Positions 6,327-12,024 of a DNA stretch of 12,024 nucleotides are shown here, piece after piece. The DNA is taken from positions 1-12,024 of the forward strand of contig JAISZF010000239.1 of NCBI GenBank assembly GCA_031269415.1. Direction: 5' to 3'. Every line of letters starts with the position of its first letter. The stretch's first letter is position 1. Both the position numbers and the translations under genes were made by a program. The notes beneath the pieces are model-generated. The model saw nothing but the letters and a program-made list of their open reading frames with translations, did no database searches and was not told the DNA's origin. The stretch is from Clostridiales bacterium. Its GTDB lineage: Bacteria; Bacillota; Clostridia; Lachnospirales; WQUN01.

Positions 6327-7232
6327 TTATTGACGTCTTGCATATTCCAACGCGTCGTTAAAGTATGACGGCAGTTCTGTCTCGAATATCATACGTTCGC
6401 CTGATACCGGATGTGTAAAGCCCAGCCGTCCGGCGTGAAGGATCTGCCCTCCGCCAATGCCCGGGCAGGTTTTTCCATATACCTCGTCACCCAGCAGCGG
6501 ATGCCCTGTGTACGACATATGTACCCTTATCTGATGGGTGCGCCCGGTTTCCAGATTAGCCTGTATATGGCAGAAACGCCTGAAGCGTTCCAGCACGCGT
6601 ATGTGGGTAACGGCGTGTTTGCTGTTTCTGTCGGTAACAGCCATTTTTTTGCGGTTGACAGGGTGCCGCCCTATCGGCCTGTCAATGGTCAGGCGCTCCT
6701 CGGCGACGATGCCGTGAATAACGGCGTGGTATGTCCTGTCCACGCTGTGCGCCTCCAGTTGAGCGGACAGCGACACATGCGCGCGGTCCGTCTTCGCCGC
6801 GGCGAGTACGCCGGAGGTATCCTTATCTATCCTATGGACAATGCCCGGCCTCTGTACCCCGTTTATGCCGGACAGCCCTCGCTTGCAGTGAAAAAGCAGC
6901 GCGTTGACCAGAGTTCCGCCGTAATGCCCCGGCGCGGGGTGAACGACCATTCCCCGGGGCTTGTTTACGACTATCAGCTCGCTGTCCTCGTACAGGATAT
7001 CCAGCGGTATGTCTTCCGGCTCGACCGAGGAAGGCGCGGATTCGGGCGCGTCCATAACGCAGACGTCGCCGGGCTTAACACGCGTGTTATTAGTCGCCGG
7101 CTGACCGTTCAGCAGTATATAACCGCCCTCTATCAGTTTCTGCGCCGCGCTTCGCGTAATTTCAAAGAATTCCGCCGCGCGGGCGTCGAGCCTGCGCCCC
7201 TCCGAGTCCGCGTTTACCGTCACCTCAATCAT
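6327..7232 (-). CDS. rluD: RluA/RluD-family rRNA pseudouridine synthase
   Basis: A 301-residue enzyme that converts specific uridines in large-subunit rRNA to pseudouridine. An S4 RNA-binding domain (about 12-60, RRLDARAAEFFEITRSAAQK) is followed by the catalytic domain with HRIDKDTSG at 133-141, in which D136 is the nucleophilic Asp, and the conserved GRTHQIRVH at 230-238. The ATG at 7232 overlaps the stop of lspA as ATGA, which settles the start. The lspA-rluD pairing is widespread in Firmicutes. The exact target uridines (RluD-type 1911/1915/1917) are assumed from family habit and cannot be told from sequence alone. Confidence 0.93.
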   Translation of the reverse strand: MIEVTVNADSEGRRLDARAAEFFEITRSAAQKLIEGGYILLNGQPATNNTRVKPGDVCVMDAPESAPSSVEPEDIPLDILYEDSELIVVNKPRGMVVHPAPGHYGGTLVNALLFHCKRGLSGINGVQRPGIVHRIDKDTSGVLAAAKTDRAHVSLSAQLEAHSVDRTYHAVIHGIVAEERLTIDRPIGRHPVNRKKMAVTDRNSKHAVTHIRVLERFRRFCHIQANLETGRTHQIRVHMSYTGHPLLGDEVYGKTCPGIGGGQILHAGRLGFTHPVSGERMIFETELPSYFNDALEYARRQ

Positions 7233-7717
7233 AAATTCTCCGGTTCGGCGGCGTCTTTTTCCGCCTTTATCTCTTTATAAACAAAGATATACAGTATGGC
7301 GAAGAGAATGGTACCCACCACCACGCAACTGTCCGCTATATTAAATACCGGAAAGTCTATAAAACGGGCGTGAAAAAAATCCACCACGTAACCCCGCCGG
7401 AAACGGTCTATAAAATTTCCCAACGCCCCGGAGACAATCAGCAGCAGCGCGAAACGCGCCTTGCCATATGCTTTTTCCTTTGGCAAAGTTCTGTAAAAAT
7501 AAACTATTCCGACCATAATCGCTATGGTTATCACAACAAAAAACCAACGCGCGCCTTGCAGCAGTCCGAACGCCGCGCCCTGGTTCTCCACGTACGTGAG
7601 ACTGAACACGCCTTCTATAATGGTAACGGTTCCGACCGGCTTCAACAGCGTAACCGCCAAATACTTGGATAATTGATCTATCGCGATGAGCGCGGCGCAA
7701 AAAAGAATCGGCAGCAT
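7229..7717 (-). CDS. lspA: Lipoprotein signal peptidase (signal peptidase II)
   Basis: A 162-residue membrane aspartic protease that removes signal peptides from prolipoproteins after lipidation. Four membrane spans are visible. Conserved blocks in order are IDQLSK at 13-18, YVENQGAAFG at 42-51, GNFIDRFRRGYVVDF at 100-114 and FPVFNIADS at 122-130. The catalytic pair should be D113 and D129, both present. The ATG at 7717 has AAGGAGG 7 nt upstream, beginning at the TAA stop of aroB, so the two genes are read together. Confidence 0.96.
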   Translation of the reverse strand: MLPILFCAALIAIDQLSKYLAVTLLKPVGTVTIIEGVFSLTYVENQGAAFGLLQGARWFFVVITIAIMVGIVYFYRTLPKEKAYGKARFALLLIVSGALGNFIDRFRRGYVVDFFHARFIDFPVFNIADSCVVVGTILFAILYIFVYKEIKAEKDAAEPENL

Positions 7718-7729
7718 GCCGGAGCCTCC

Positions 7730-8785
7730 TTAATCTGTAATAAATCTGATGGATCGCAGTATACTTGCGTCTCCGGCGGATTGGCCGGCCGCCGCCTTGC
7801 CTATGGCCTCCAGCAGCACCAGCCTTATCCCGCCGCCCCTGTTCTTTTTGTCGAAAGTCATTTCGTTCAGAACCGCTTCAGGCTCAAGACCTTTTATTGT
7901 TACGGGAAGGCCGAAATACCGCAACAGTTCCCTGACGGAATTCAGGTTCGATTCGGTAACCCTGCCCAGTTCGAGGGATAGGCGCATAGCCGCCGCTATT
8001 CCGAGCGCGACGCAATGGCCGTGCGGCAGGGTGAAACGTGAAAGGCTCTCGATTGCGTGGCCGAAGGTATGCCCGAAATTCAAGATCTCGCGCAAACCGT
8101 TCTCTCTTTCATCCGCGGTCACTACAGCCGCCTTTACACGGCACGAGCGTTTCACCGTTTCCAGCAGCGCGGCCTTATCCTTATTTCTTATAAGCTCCTT
8201 ATCGCGGATGAAGAAGTCATAGAATTCCCTGTCCGCAATCAGAGCCGATTTTATGGCCTCGGCCATGCCGGACGAGAATTGATCGGGCGGCAGGGTATCC
8301 AGCGCGCCGATGTTTATATACACGAACGCGGGCTGATAAAACGCGCCGACCAGATTCTTGTGGCCGTTGAAATCCACGCCGGTTTTCCCGCCCACACTGG
8401 AATCCACCTGCGCCAATAAGGTGGTGGGAATTTGAACGTATTTAATACCGCGCATAAACGTGGCCGCCGCGAAACCCGCGATATCCCCGGCTACTCCCCC
8501 GCCCAGCGCAACCGCGGCCCAGCCCCGATCCACGCGCGCGCTCAGAAAAAATTCATATATCCGCCGTATGAGGTCCAAATTCTTGCTTTCCTCGCCGGGC
8601 GTAAATATAAATGTCTCCGCGTTAACCGCGGACAGTTTTTGACGTACCTCGTCCAGATACAGCTCGGATACGTTCCGATCGGTAATCAGGCAAACCCGCC
8701 TGTCATTTAATCCGGCGGCGGCAAAAGCATCCGCCAGGCCGCCGAAGCTCTCATTAAAGTATATCGGATAATTTAAGCATTCCAT
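7730..8785 (-). CDS. aroB: 3-dehydroquinate synthase
   Basis: The second shikimate-pathway enzyme, converting DAHP to 3-dehydroquinate with NAD and zinc or cobalt. The 351-residue frame has the NAD loop GGGVAGD at 95-101, PTTLLAQVDSSVGGKTGVD at 120-138, and the three metal ligands E176 (GMAEA), H239 (NFGHTFGH) and H255 (LPHGHCV). The usual HGE after the last ligand reads HGH, a small departure outside the ligand set. The ATG at 8785 is chosen over an upstream in-frame ATG at 8830. It has AAAGGA 9 nt upstream, begins at the expected N-terminus, and lies after the predicted promoter, whereas 8830 lies before it. First gene of the long operon. No other aro gene is nearby. Confidence 0.95.
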   Translation of the reverse strand: MECLNYPIYFNESFGGLADAFAAAGLNDRRVCLITDRNVSELYLDEVRQKLSAVNAETFIFTPGEESKNLDLIRRIYEFFLSARVDRGWAAVALGGGVAGDIAGFAAATFMRGIKYVQIPTTLLAQVDSSVGGKTGVDFNGHKNLVGAFYQPAFVYINIGALDTLPPDQFSSGMAEAIKSALIADREFYDFFIRDKELIRNKDKAALLETVKRSCRVKAAVVTADERENGLREILNFGHTFGHAIESLSRFTLPHGHCVALGIAAAMRLSLELGRVTESNLNSVRELLRYFGLPVTIKGLEPEAVLNEMTFDKKNRGGGIRLVLLEAIGKAAAGQSAGDASILRSIRFITD

Positions 8786-8815
8786 TAGGCCGCGTCCTTT
8801 AAACAATTTTGATTC

Positions 8816-8824
8816 AGTATACCA
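8816..8824 (-). promoter_or_regulatory. Extended -10 promoter candidate for the aroB operon
   Basis: On the minus strand TGG-TATACT fits an extended -10 element. It lies just after the strong hairpin that ends the upstream gene and 30 nt before the aroB ATG. The predicted start is near 8809. No good -35 is found 16-18 nt upstream, and the hairpin occupies part of that space. The position where a promoter is needed, plus the element, makes it likely but not certain. Confidence 0.45.
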
Positions 8825-8836
8825 TAACAAAGCAAT

Positions 8837-8882
8837 AAATAACAGCCGCCGCGAAGCAAAAGCTTCGCGGCGGCTGTTATTT
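8837..8882 (-). terminator. 21-bp perfect hairpin terminator
   Basis: A perfect inverted repeat of 21 bp (8837-8857 with 8862-8882) with a 4-nt loop begins 3 nt after the stop of the DUF4870-like gene. The GC-rich core is flanked by A/T, giving TTATTT on the transcript's 3' side. It separates that gene from the aroB operon. Near-perfect symmetry means it could also stop transcription from the other strand, but no plus-strand gene lies there. Confidence 0.85.
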
Positions 8883-8885
8883 GAA

Positions 8886-9236
8886 TTATTTATTCACCTG
8901 ATTCCAAACGGCGTCGCCCAGAATGGGGATCTTAAACTCGGAGCCTTTATACGCCATATACATTAAGTAAACCCAACTGACAAGACTCAGCAGACCCAGC
9001 AAACCCCTCACGAAAGCGAAGAGTCCCCCGATTATGGCGATCCCGCTCAACAGACCGAGAACCCATCCCGCTACCGTAAGCGCCAAAAACCAAACCGTTG
9101 ACTGCAGCGCGTGGAAGCGTACGAATTTATTCTCGCGTTCCATAACGTAGAAAAAAATACCGGTAATAAACGTCAACGCGTAACTTAACAGCCCGGCAAT
9201 CTTTTCATCCAAACCGAACACCGACTTGTTGGTCAT
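8886..9236 (-). CDS. DUF4870/Tic20-like membrane protein
   Basis: A 116-residue protein with three to four membrane segments. FYVMERENKFVRFHALQSTV is the recognisable family signature (E-x-x-x-K-F-V-R-F-H-A-x-Q-S). Members are annotated DUF4870 or Tic20-like; no bacterial function is settled. Two ATGs occur in frame two codons apart. AAGGGGG is only 2 nt before the first (9242) but 8 nt before the second (9236), so the second is chosen. A TATACT hexamer lies upstream in AT-rich DNA without a clear -35, so a private promoter is possible. It could also be the last gene read from the operon to its right. Confidence 0.85.
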   Translation of the reverse strand: MTNKSVFGLDEKIAGLLSYALTFITGIFFYVMERENKFVRFHALQSTVWFLALTVAGWVLGLLSGIAIIGGLFAFVRGLLGLLSLVSWVYLMYMAYKGSEFKIPILGDAVWNQVNK

Positions 9237-9309
9237 AACCATTGCCCCCTTAAAAATATTTTAAGTATATTTCTAATAATAATTACGGCCCGGCCGGCTA
9301 ATTGTCTGT

Positions 9310-9729
9310 TCACAAGCATCCGGTTTTATAAAAATTTTTCACTTTACCCGAATGAATGCCGGAAAGACCGCCGGCGACGGACTTCCGCGTGTTGTAAAAA
9401 GACGCCATACAGATAAGCGCCTGCTTCCATTCGCCGTTGCCCAACAGGCGTTCGGCCGTGAACCAGTTGAACAGGGCGTCGTCGTTACCCGTATAGATGT
9501 ATATTCTATATGCTATGTGCCTCACGAACTGTATATACCCGATATCGCAAACATCCAAACCAGTAATGAAATCAAGCTGATCCATGGTTAAAATATCCGA
9601 CTGTTCCAAAAAGCAGGCGACGTCTTCCGAGCAGTACCAGAGTTGAAGTGTATTGTCCGCCAGCGTGTTTTCCCATAAGAAGTACGCGGCCAATTTTGTG
9701 TTATCAAACAACATTTCATCCACAAACAT
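9310..9729 (-). CDS. Small acidic protein of unknown function with a DUF2934-like motif
   Basis: About 139 residues, rich in aromatic residues, Asp and Leu, with no signal peptide or membrane span; not recognised as a whole. The segment HIAYRIYIYTGNDD, then NWFTAERLL, resembles the short DUF2934 motif (A-Y-x-I-x-x-x-x-G, then W-x-x-A-E-x), itself of unknown function. The start is either ATG 9729, which overlaps the TPR gene's TGA by one base, or GTG 9732, overlapping by four. GGGG just upstream serves either. The overlap says it is co-translated with the TPR protein and may work with it. Confidence 0.7.
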   Translation of the reverse strand: MFVDEMLFDNTKLAAYFLWENTLADNTLQLWYCSEDVACFLEQSDILTMDQLDFITGLDVCDIGYIQFVRHIAYRIYIYTGNDDALFNWFTAERLLGNGEWKQALICMASFYNTRKSVAGGLSGIHSGKVKNFYKTGCL

Positions 9730-11105
9730 CACCCCAGAGAATTCAGGCGGCTTCGGGCGTTGGCGGCCTGATTGCCGTCAGGGTACTCGTCCAGTACACG
9801 CTGGAAATAAACCCTGGCCCCGTCCGGATCGTCCTCGATTACAGCGATTCGGCCCAAATAGTACAAAACGTCGTCACCCAGCTCTTCATCCGGCTGCACA
9901 TACCTCAGCGCGTTTTCAAACTCCAAGCGCGACTGCCCATAACTGGCGCTGTTATACAGCCTCACCCCGTCGTTATAATACTTTAGCGTCAGTTGCGGAT
10001 ACGCCGTAATTCTGATATTCCGCAGGCGTTCCAGCAGATCGGATGGCAGCCCGTCCGCGCTGATGGAGGCCGCGGCGTCTACGGCTTCCTGATATTCCTG
10101 CCTGTCTAACCGGCGTTCCGCGTCCACAATCCGGTTCAATTTTTCATTTAGATCGATCTGGGACGCCAAGGCGGCGTTTTCTTCCTTCAAGACCCTCTCG
10201 GATTCCAGCAGCCCTTTGAGTTCGGTATTGACGCTGTCGAGCTGCTCCTGAAGGAGCTGAACCTGAGCGACGCGGTCATTTTGAAGTTTTTCTATTTCCA
10301 GCTCTTTTACGGCAATCTTTTCGGGCACAATCAGAATGTAGAGGACGGCGAAAGCGCTCAGCCCGCCTATTATAAAGGCCAGAATCCCCGCTATCGGGAA
10401 GGAACGGCCAAACCACGGCTCCCCGGCGGGCTGCCGTCTGACGGCTGAGGAAACCGCCGCTTTTTTCGCGGCGTGCCCGAGTTCGGGCCGGGTTTTTCCA
10501 GGAAATATCTGTCTGTAGTAGTGAAGGGCAATAGGGTTATTCACGTCCAGTGAAAGGGTTTTTTCAATCACGCCGACGGCTTTGTCGTTTTCACCCCGCA
10601 TCAGGTAGCACAGCGACAGCAGGTTCAGGGCGTCAATGAACTTCGGATTAAGCTCAATGGCTTTCTTGAGTTGAATTATAGCCATATCGTCGCTCTTTTG
10701 GCGTATATAGTCAAACGCCATGTTATACATACGCGCGGCATCGTTTAACTTCTCTATCGGGCGGGTGTTTTTTTCAATCCGCTGTATATACTCAGACGCC
10801 GGATTTTCCTCCGTAAGCAATGAGGCGCTGATCAGCCATTCCTTTAACGCGTCGCCTATTCTTCCTATCTCAAAGTAAACAAGACCGATAAGGTTTCGCG
10901 CCGCCACGTTATTCTTGTTAAGAGCGAGGCTCTTCTTCAGGCTATCAACCGCCCCTGTCATATCGGCGCTCTTTGCCCTGGCTAACCCCGCGTTATAGAG
11001 TGAATCGGATATCCTGACAGTTTTTGAGAACAAAGGCACATCCACCTTGCAAGCCGGGCAGACATGACCTGACTCAAACTCCATTTCGCAGTTTGGGCAT
11101 TTCAA
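9729..11105 (-). CDS. Zinc-ribbon, TPR, membrane-anchored coiled-coil protein
   Basis: A 458-residue multidomain protein. At the N-terminus four cysteines (C3, C6, C16, C19) form a zinc ribbon. Tetratricopeptide repeats follow at about 34-70, 70-100 and 125-200. A charged linker (205-235) leads to a single membrane span (about 237-260), then a long heptad-like coiled coil (about 265-335), and two further TPR-type repeats at about 375-455, with YYNDGVRLYNSASYGQSRLE and YLGRIAVIEDDPDGARVYF. With no signal peptide and a cytoplasmic zinc ribbon, the N-terminal half should be inside and the coiled coil plus second TPR outside, like a YbgF-style periplasmic/extracellular repeat domain. The start is TTG at 11105 with AAGGAG 9 nt upstream; a later ATG would remove the Cys pair. 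Likely a scaffold or assembly protein; partners unknown. Confidence 0.88.
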   Translation of the reverse strand: MKCPNCEMEFESGHVCPACKVDVPLFSKTVRISDSLYNAGLARAKSADMTGAVDSLKKSLALNKNNVAARNLIGLVYFEIGRIGDALKEWLISASLLTEENPASEYIQRIEKNTRPIEKLNDAARMYNMAFDYIRQKSDDMAIIQLKKAIELNPKFIDALNLLSLCYLMRGENDKAVGVIEKTLSLDVNNPIALHYYRQIFPGKTRPELGHAAKKAAVSSAVRRQPAGEPWFGRSFPIAGILAFIIGGLSAFAVLYILIVPEKIAVKELEIEKLQNDRVAQVQLLQEQLDSVNTELKGLLESERVLKEENAALASQIDLNEKLNRIVDAERRLDRQEYQEAVDAAASISADGLPSDLLERLRNIRITAYPQLTLKYYNDGVRLYNSASYGQSRLEFENALRYVQPDEELGDDVLYYLGRIAVIEDDPDGARVYFQRVLDEYPDGNQAANARSRLNSLG

Positions 11106-11111
11106 TTAAAT

Positions 11112-11270
11112 CTACTCCTTATCGGTATTTATTCTTCCAGCGATATCCTGCAGTAAATCCAATATATCCTTTACCTCGTCCAAATCAGCGGCGGCGTCAA
11201 CGTCTTTATCTGCTTCGTCAGTTCCTAAAACAGGCTTATATTTTTGTATTTCGTCCTTGAAGTCTATCAT
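11112..11270 (-). CDS. 52-residue acidic protein of unknown function
   Basis: Starting at ATG 11270 the frame encodes a short protein with many Asp, Glu and Lys, ending in an amphipathic helix pattern (LDEVKDILDLLQDIAGRI). GGAGG at 11282-11286 lies 11 nt upstream, rather far. The frame could be extended to a TTG at 11408, but that extension would cover the promoter at 11322-11351, uses AGA, AGG and ATA codons that are rare in neighbouring genes, and lacks a Shine-Dalgarno. The stop TAG is next to the Shine-Dalgarno of the TPR gene, so this is the first gene of that operon. No family recognised. Confidence 0.6.
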   Translation of the reverse strand: MIDFKDEIQKYKPVLGTDEADKDVDAAADLDEVKDILDLLQDIAGRINTDKE

Positions 11271-11321
11271 TCCAACATCCACCTCCGCGGCGTCTCTCTC
11301 AACGCGTCTCTCTTGTATCCT

Positions 11322-11351
11322 ATTATATACCTTTTCTGTTGTCAAGTACAA
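11322..11351 (-). promoter_or_regulatory. Sigma-A promoter for the small-protein/TPR operon
   Basis: On the minus strand TATAAT (11327-11322) is preceded at 18 nt by TTGTAC (11351-11346). A perfect TTGACA (11345-11340) lies next to it, 12 nt from that -10, but exactly 17 nt from a second hexamer, TAGGAT, just downstream. Two overlapping registers are thus possible. Either gives a start near 11310-11316 and a leader of about 40-45 nt before the ATG at 11270. Confidence 0.6.
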
Positions 11352-11440
11352 TACCATAGCGTTTTTTTTCTTTATTATTCTGGCTTTTTCTGCGGCTATT
11401 TCCTCCAAAGTATTCCAGAGCGTTTACCAGTATGTATATT

Positions 11441-11462
11441 AAGGCCGCCTCGCGGCGGCCTT
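11441..11462 (-). terminator. Hairpin terminator after the chemotaxis receptor gene
   Basis: A perfect 9-bp stem (11441-11449 with 11454-11462) with a 4-nt loop starts 6 nt after the receptor's stop codon. Read on the minus strand it is followed by AATATACAT, a weak U-rich tail, so termination may be partial. It separates the receptor gene from the next promoter. Confidence 0.65.
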
Positions 11463-11468
11463 CGGCAA

Positions 11469-12024
11469 TCAGTATTTCCCGAAATCCGTGGAGGAATAAA
11501 TCCTCGGATCTATCGAAATCGCGGAAGCCTCCGGCTTATCAGCTTCCCTCGCGCGCTTCTCCCGCACGGCGTTCAGCTTAATCACCTGTGTCAGCGCTTC
11601 CTTAGCCCTTCGTTTTGACTCCGGCGACATCCTTGCCTTTCCGGCGTTAAAATTTATTGTACCGTTCGCGTTGACCGTCTTCGGGGCGGGTGTGCGCGCC
11701 GCCTTATCCGCGCGCCTCGGCGCGGCCTGACCGGCTGTCTCGCGGGCGGCTTTGGAATACACTGTTTTGCTCGGCGTACTCCCCGATTTGTATTCCGAAC
11801 AGAGCTTCCTCAAACCCTCCAGTTGTTTGGCCAGTTCACCCGCGGCCGCTTCGCTTTCGCTGAGCCTGCCGGAGCTGGAGCGCGTCAGATCGGATATAAG
11901 GCGGAAACCGTCAGCCACGGCGGTGAAATACTCCGTCTCCTCATTGGATAATCCGGATATCCGTCCGATTATTTCAGTAACCTCGGTCACCGCTTCCACG
12001 ATATGTTTAAACGAGTCCGCTGTG
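11469..12024 (-). CDS. C-terminal part of a methyl-accepting chemotaxis protein with a long basic tail (5' end outside window)
   Basis: The frame is open to the right edge (185 codons). A GTG at 11999 is not taken as the start because coding-like sequence continues upstream. The first ~75 visible residues fit the descending helix of the MCP signalling domain: FKHIVEAVTEVTEIIGRISG, then a stretch in the place of the usual EQAEGIEQINQAV, then RLSESEAAAGELAKQLEGL and LRKLCSEYK, which match the conserved EESAAAAEELxxQAxxLxxLVxxFK ending. The tip that contacts CheA/CheW would lie upstream. After the usual end there is an Ala/Lys/Arg/Thr-rich linker and a helix-like basic segment (about 11640-11540), closing with a short acidic-aromatic end, SSTDFGKY. 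Some receptors carry a flexible linker and a C-terminal pentapeptide that tethers CheR or CheB; this tail may do the same, but the sequence is not NWETF. It implies chemotaxis in this organism. Confidence 0.78.
   Translation of the reverse strand, partial: TADSFKHIVEAVTEVTEIIGRISGLSNEETEYFTAVADGFRLISDLTRSSSGRLSESEAAAGELAKQLEGLRKLCSEYKSGSTPSKTVYSKAARETAGQAAPRRADKAARTPAPKTVNANGTINFNAGKARMSPESKRRAKEALTQVIKLNAVREKRAREADKPEASAISIDPRIYSSTDFGKY

Noticed and set aside
6411..7280. Plus-strand frame of 289 codons opposite rluD
   Set aside because: Antisense shadow of a conserved pseudouridine synthase; no Shine-Dalgarno and no recognisable motif.
8786..8830. Upstream aroB start at 8830
   Set aside because: It lies before the predicted -10 element and adds residues not seen in the family; ATG 8785 has a suitable Shine-Dalgarno.
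9283..9299. GC palindrome with a CCGGCCGG core after the DUF2934-like gene
   Set aside because: Only about 4 bp can pair around a realistic loop, so it is too weak to call a terminator even though AT-rich DNA follows.
11322..11345. TTGACA and TATAAT as one promoter
   Set aside because: The spacing is 12 nt, too short for sigma-A; the neighbouring registers with 17-18 nt were used instead.
1..12024. CRISPR array, tRNA or rRNA gene, pyrimidine attenuator (PyrR-type) before the pyr pair
   Set aside because: No direct repeats with regular spacing, no cloverleaf or rRNA-like sequence, and the 17 nt before the pyrB-like gene leave no room for an attenuator.

Overview
The window looks like a stretch of chromosome from a Clostridia-type Firmicute. 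The supporting signs are strong AGGAGG-type ribosome binding sites, near-consensus sigma-A promoters, GTG and TTG starts, a gene order aroB-lspA-rluD-pyrB-pyrC common in that group, a secreted protein that seems to end in a copper-amine-oxidase-N-terminal-like stalk domain, and a fragment of an Rpn-type PD-(D/E)XK transposase nuclease. The lineage is inferred from family content, not from a marker gene. Every intact gene lies on the minus strand, so the window reads from right to left.

Right end (12024 to 11441): the C-terminal half of a methyl-accepting chemotaxis protein with an unusual tail of about 100 residues, closed by a hairpin. Next (11351 to 9310): a promoter and a three-gene operon encoding a 52-residue acidic protein, a zinc-ribbon/TPR/single-membrane-span/coiled-coil protein, and a small protein of unknown function. 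The last two are joined by stop/start overlap. A DUF4870/Tic20-like membrane protein follows (9236 to 8886) and ends at a 21-bp hairpin terminator.

Middle (8824 to 2870): one long operon, aroB, lspA, rluD, pyrB-like, pyrC-like, a CmpB-family membrane protein and an OmpR/PhoB-type response regulator, ending at a GC-rich hairpin. Spacings are short, and lspA/rluD and pyrB/pyrC overlap by ATGA. The main observation is that both pyr genes are intact full-length reading frames whose active sites have been dismantled. The dihydroorotase homologue keeps only the first of its metal-binding histidines. The aspartate carbamoyltransferase homologue has lost several residues that bind carbamoyl phosphate and aspartate. 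No carA/B, pyrD, pyrK, pyrF or pyrE follows. The pair therefore looks like a retained, non-classical pseudoenzyme complex rather than a pyrimidine operon. That is inference from motifs.

Left end (2960 to 1): a 546-base intergenic region holds a fragment of an Rpn-type nuclease gene on the plus strand, apparently cut by sequence resembling the right end of an IS200/IS605-type element. A near-perfect sigma-A promoter then drives a secreted, beta-rich surface protein that runs off the left edge. A possible 15-codon leader peptide precedes it, and its stop overlaps the start of the surface protein gene.
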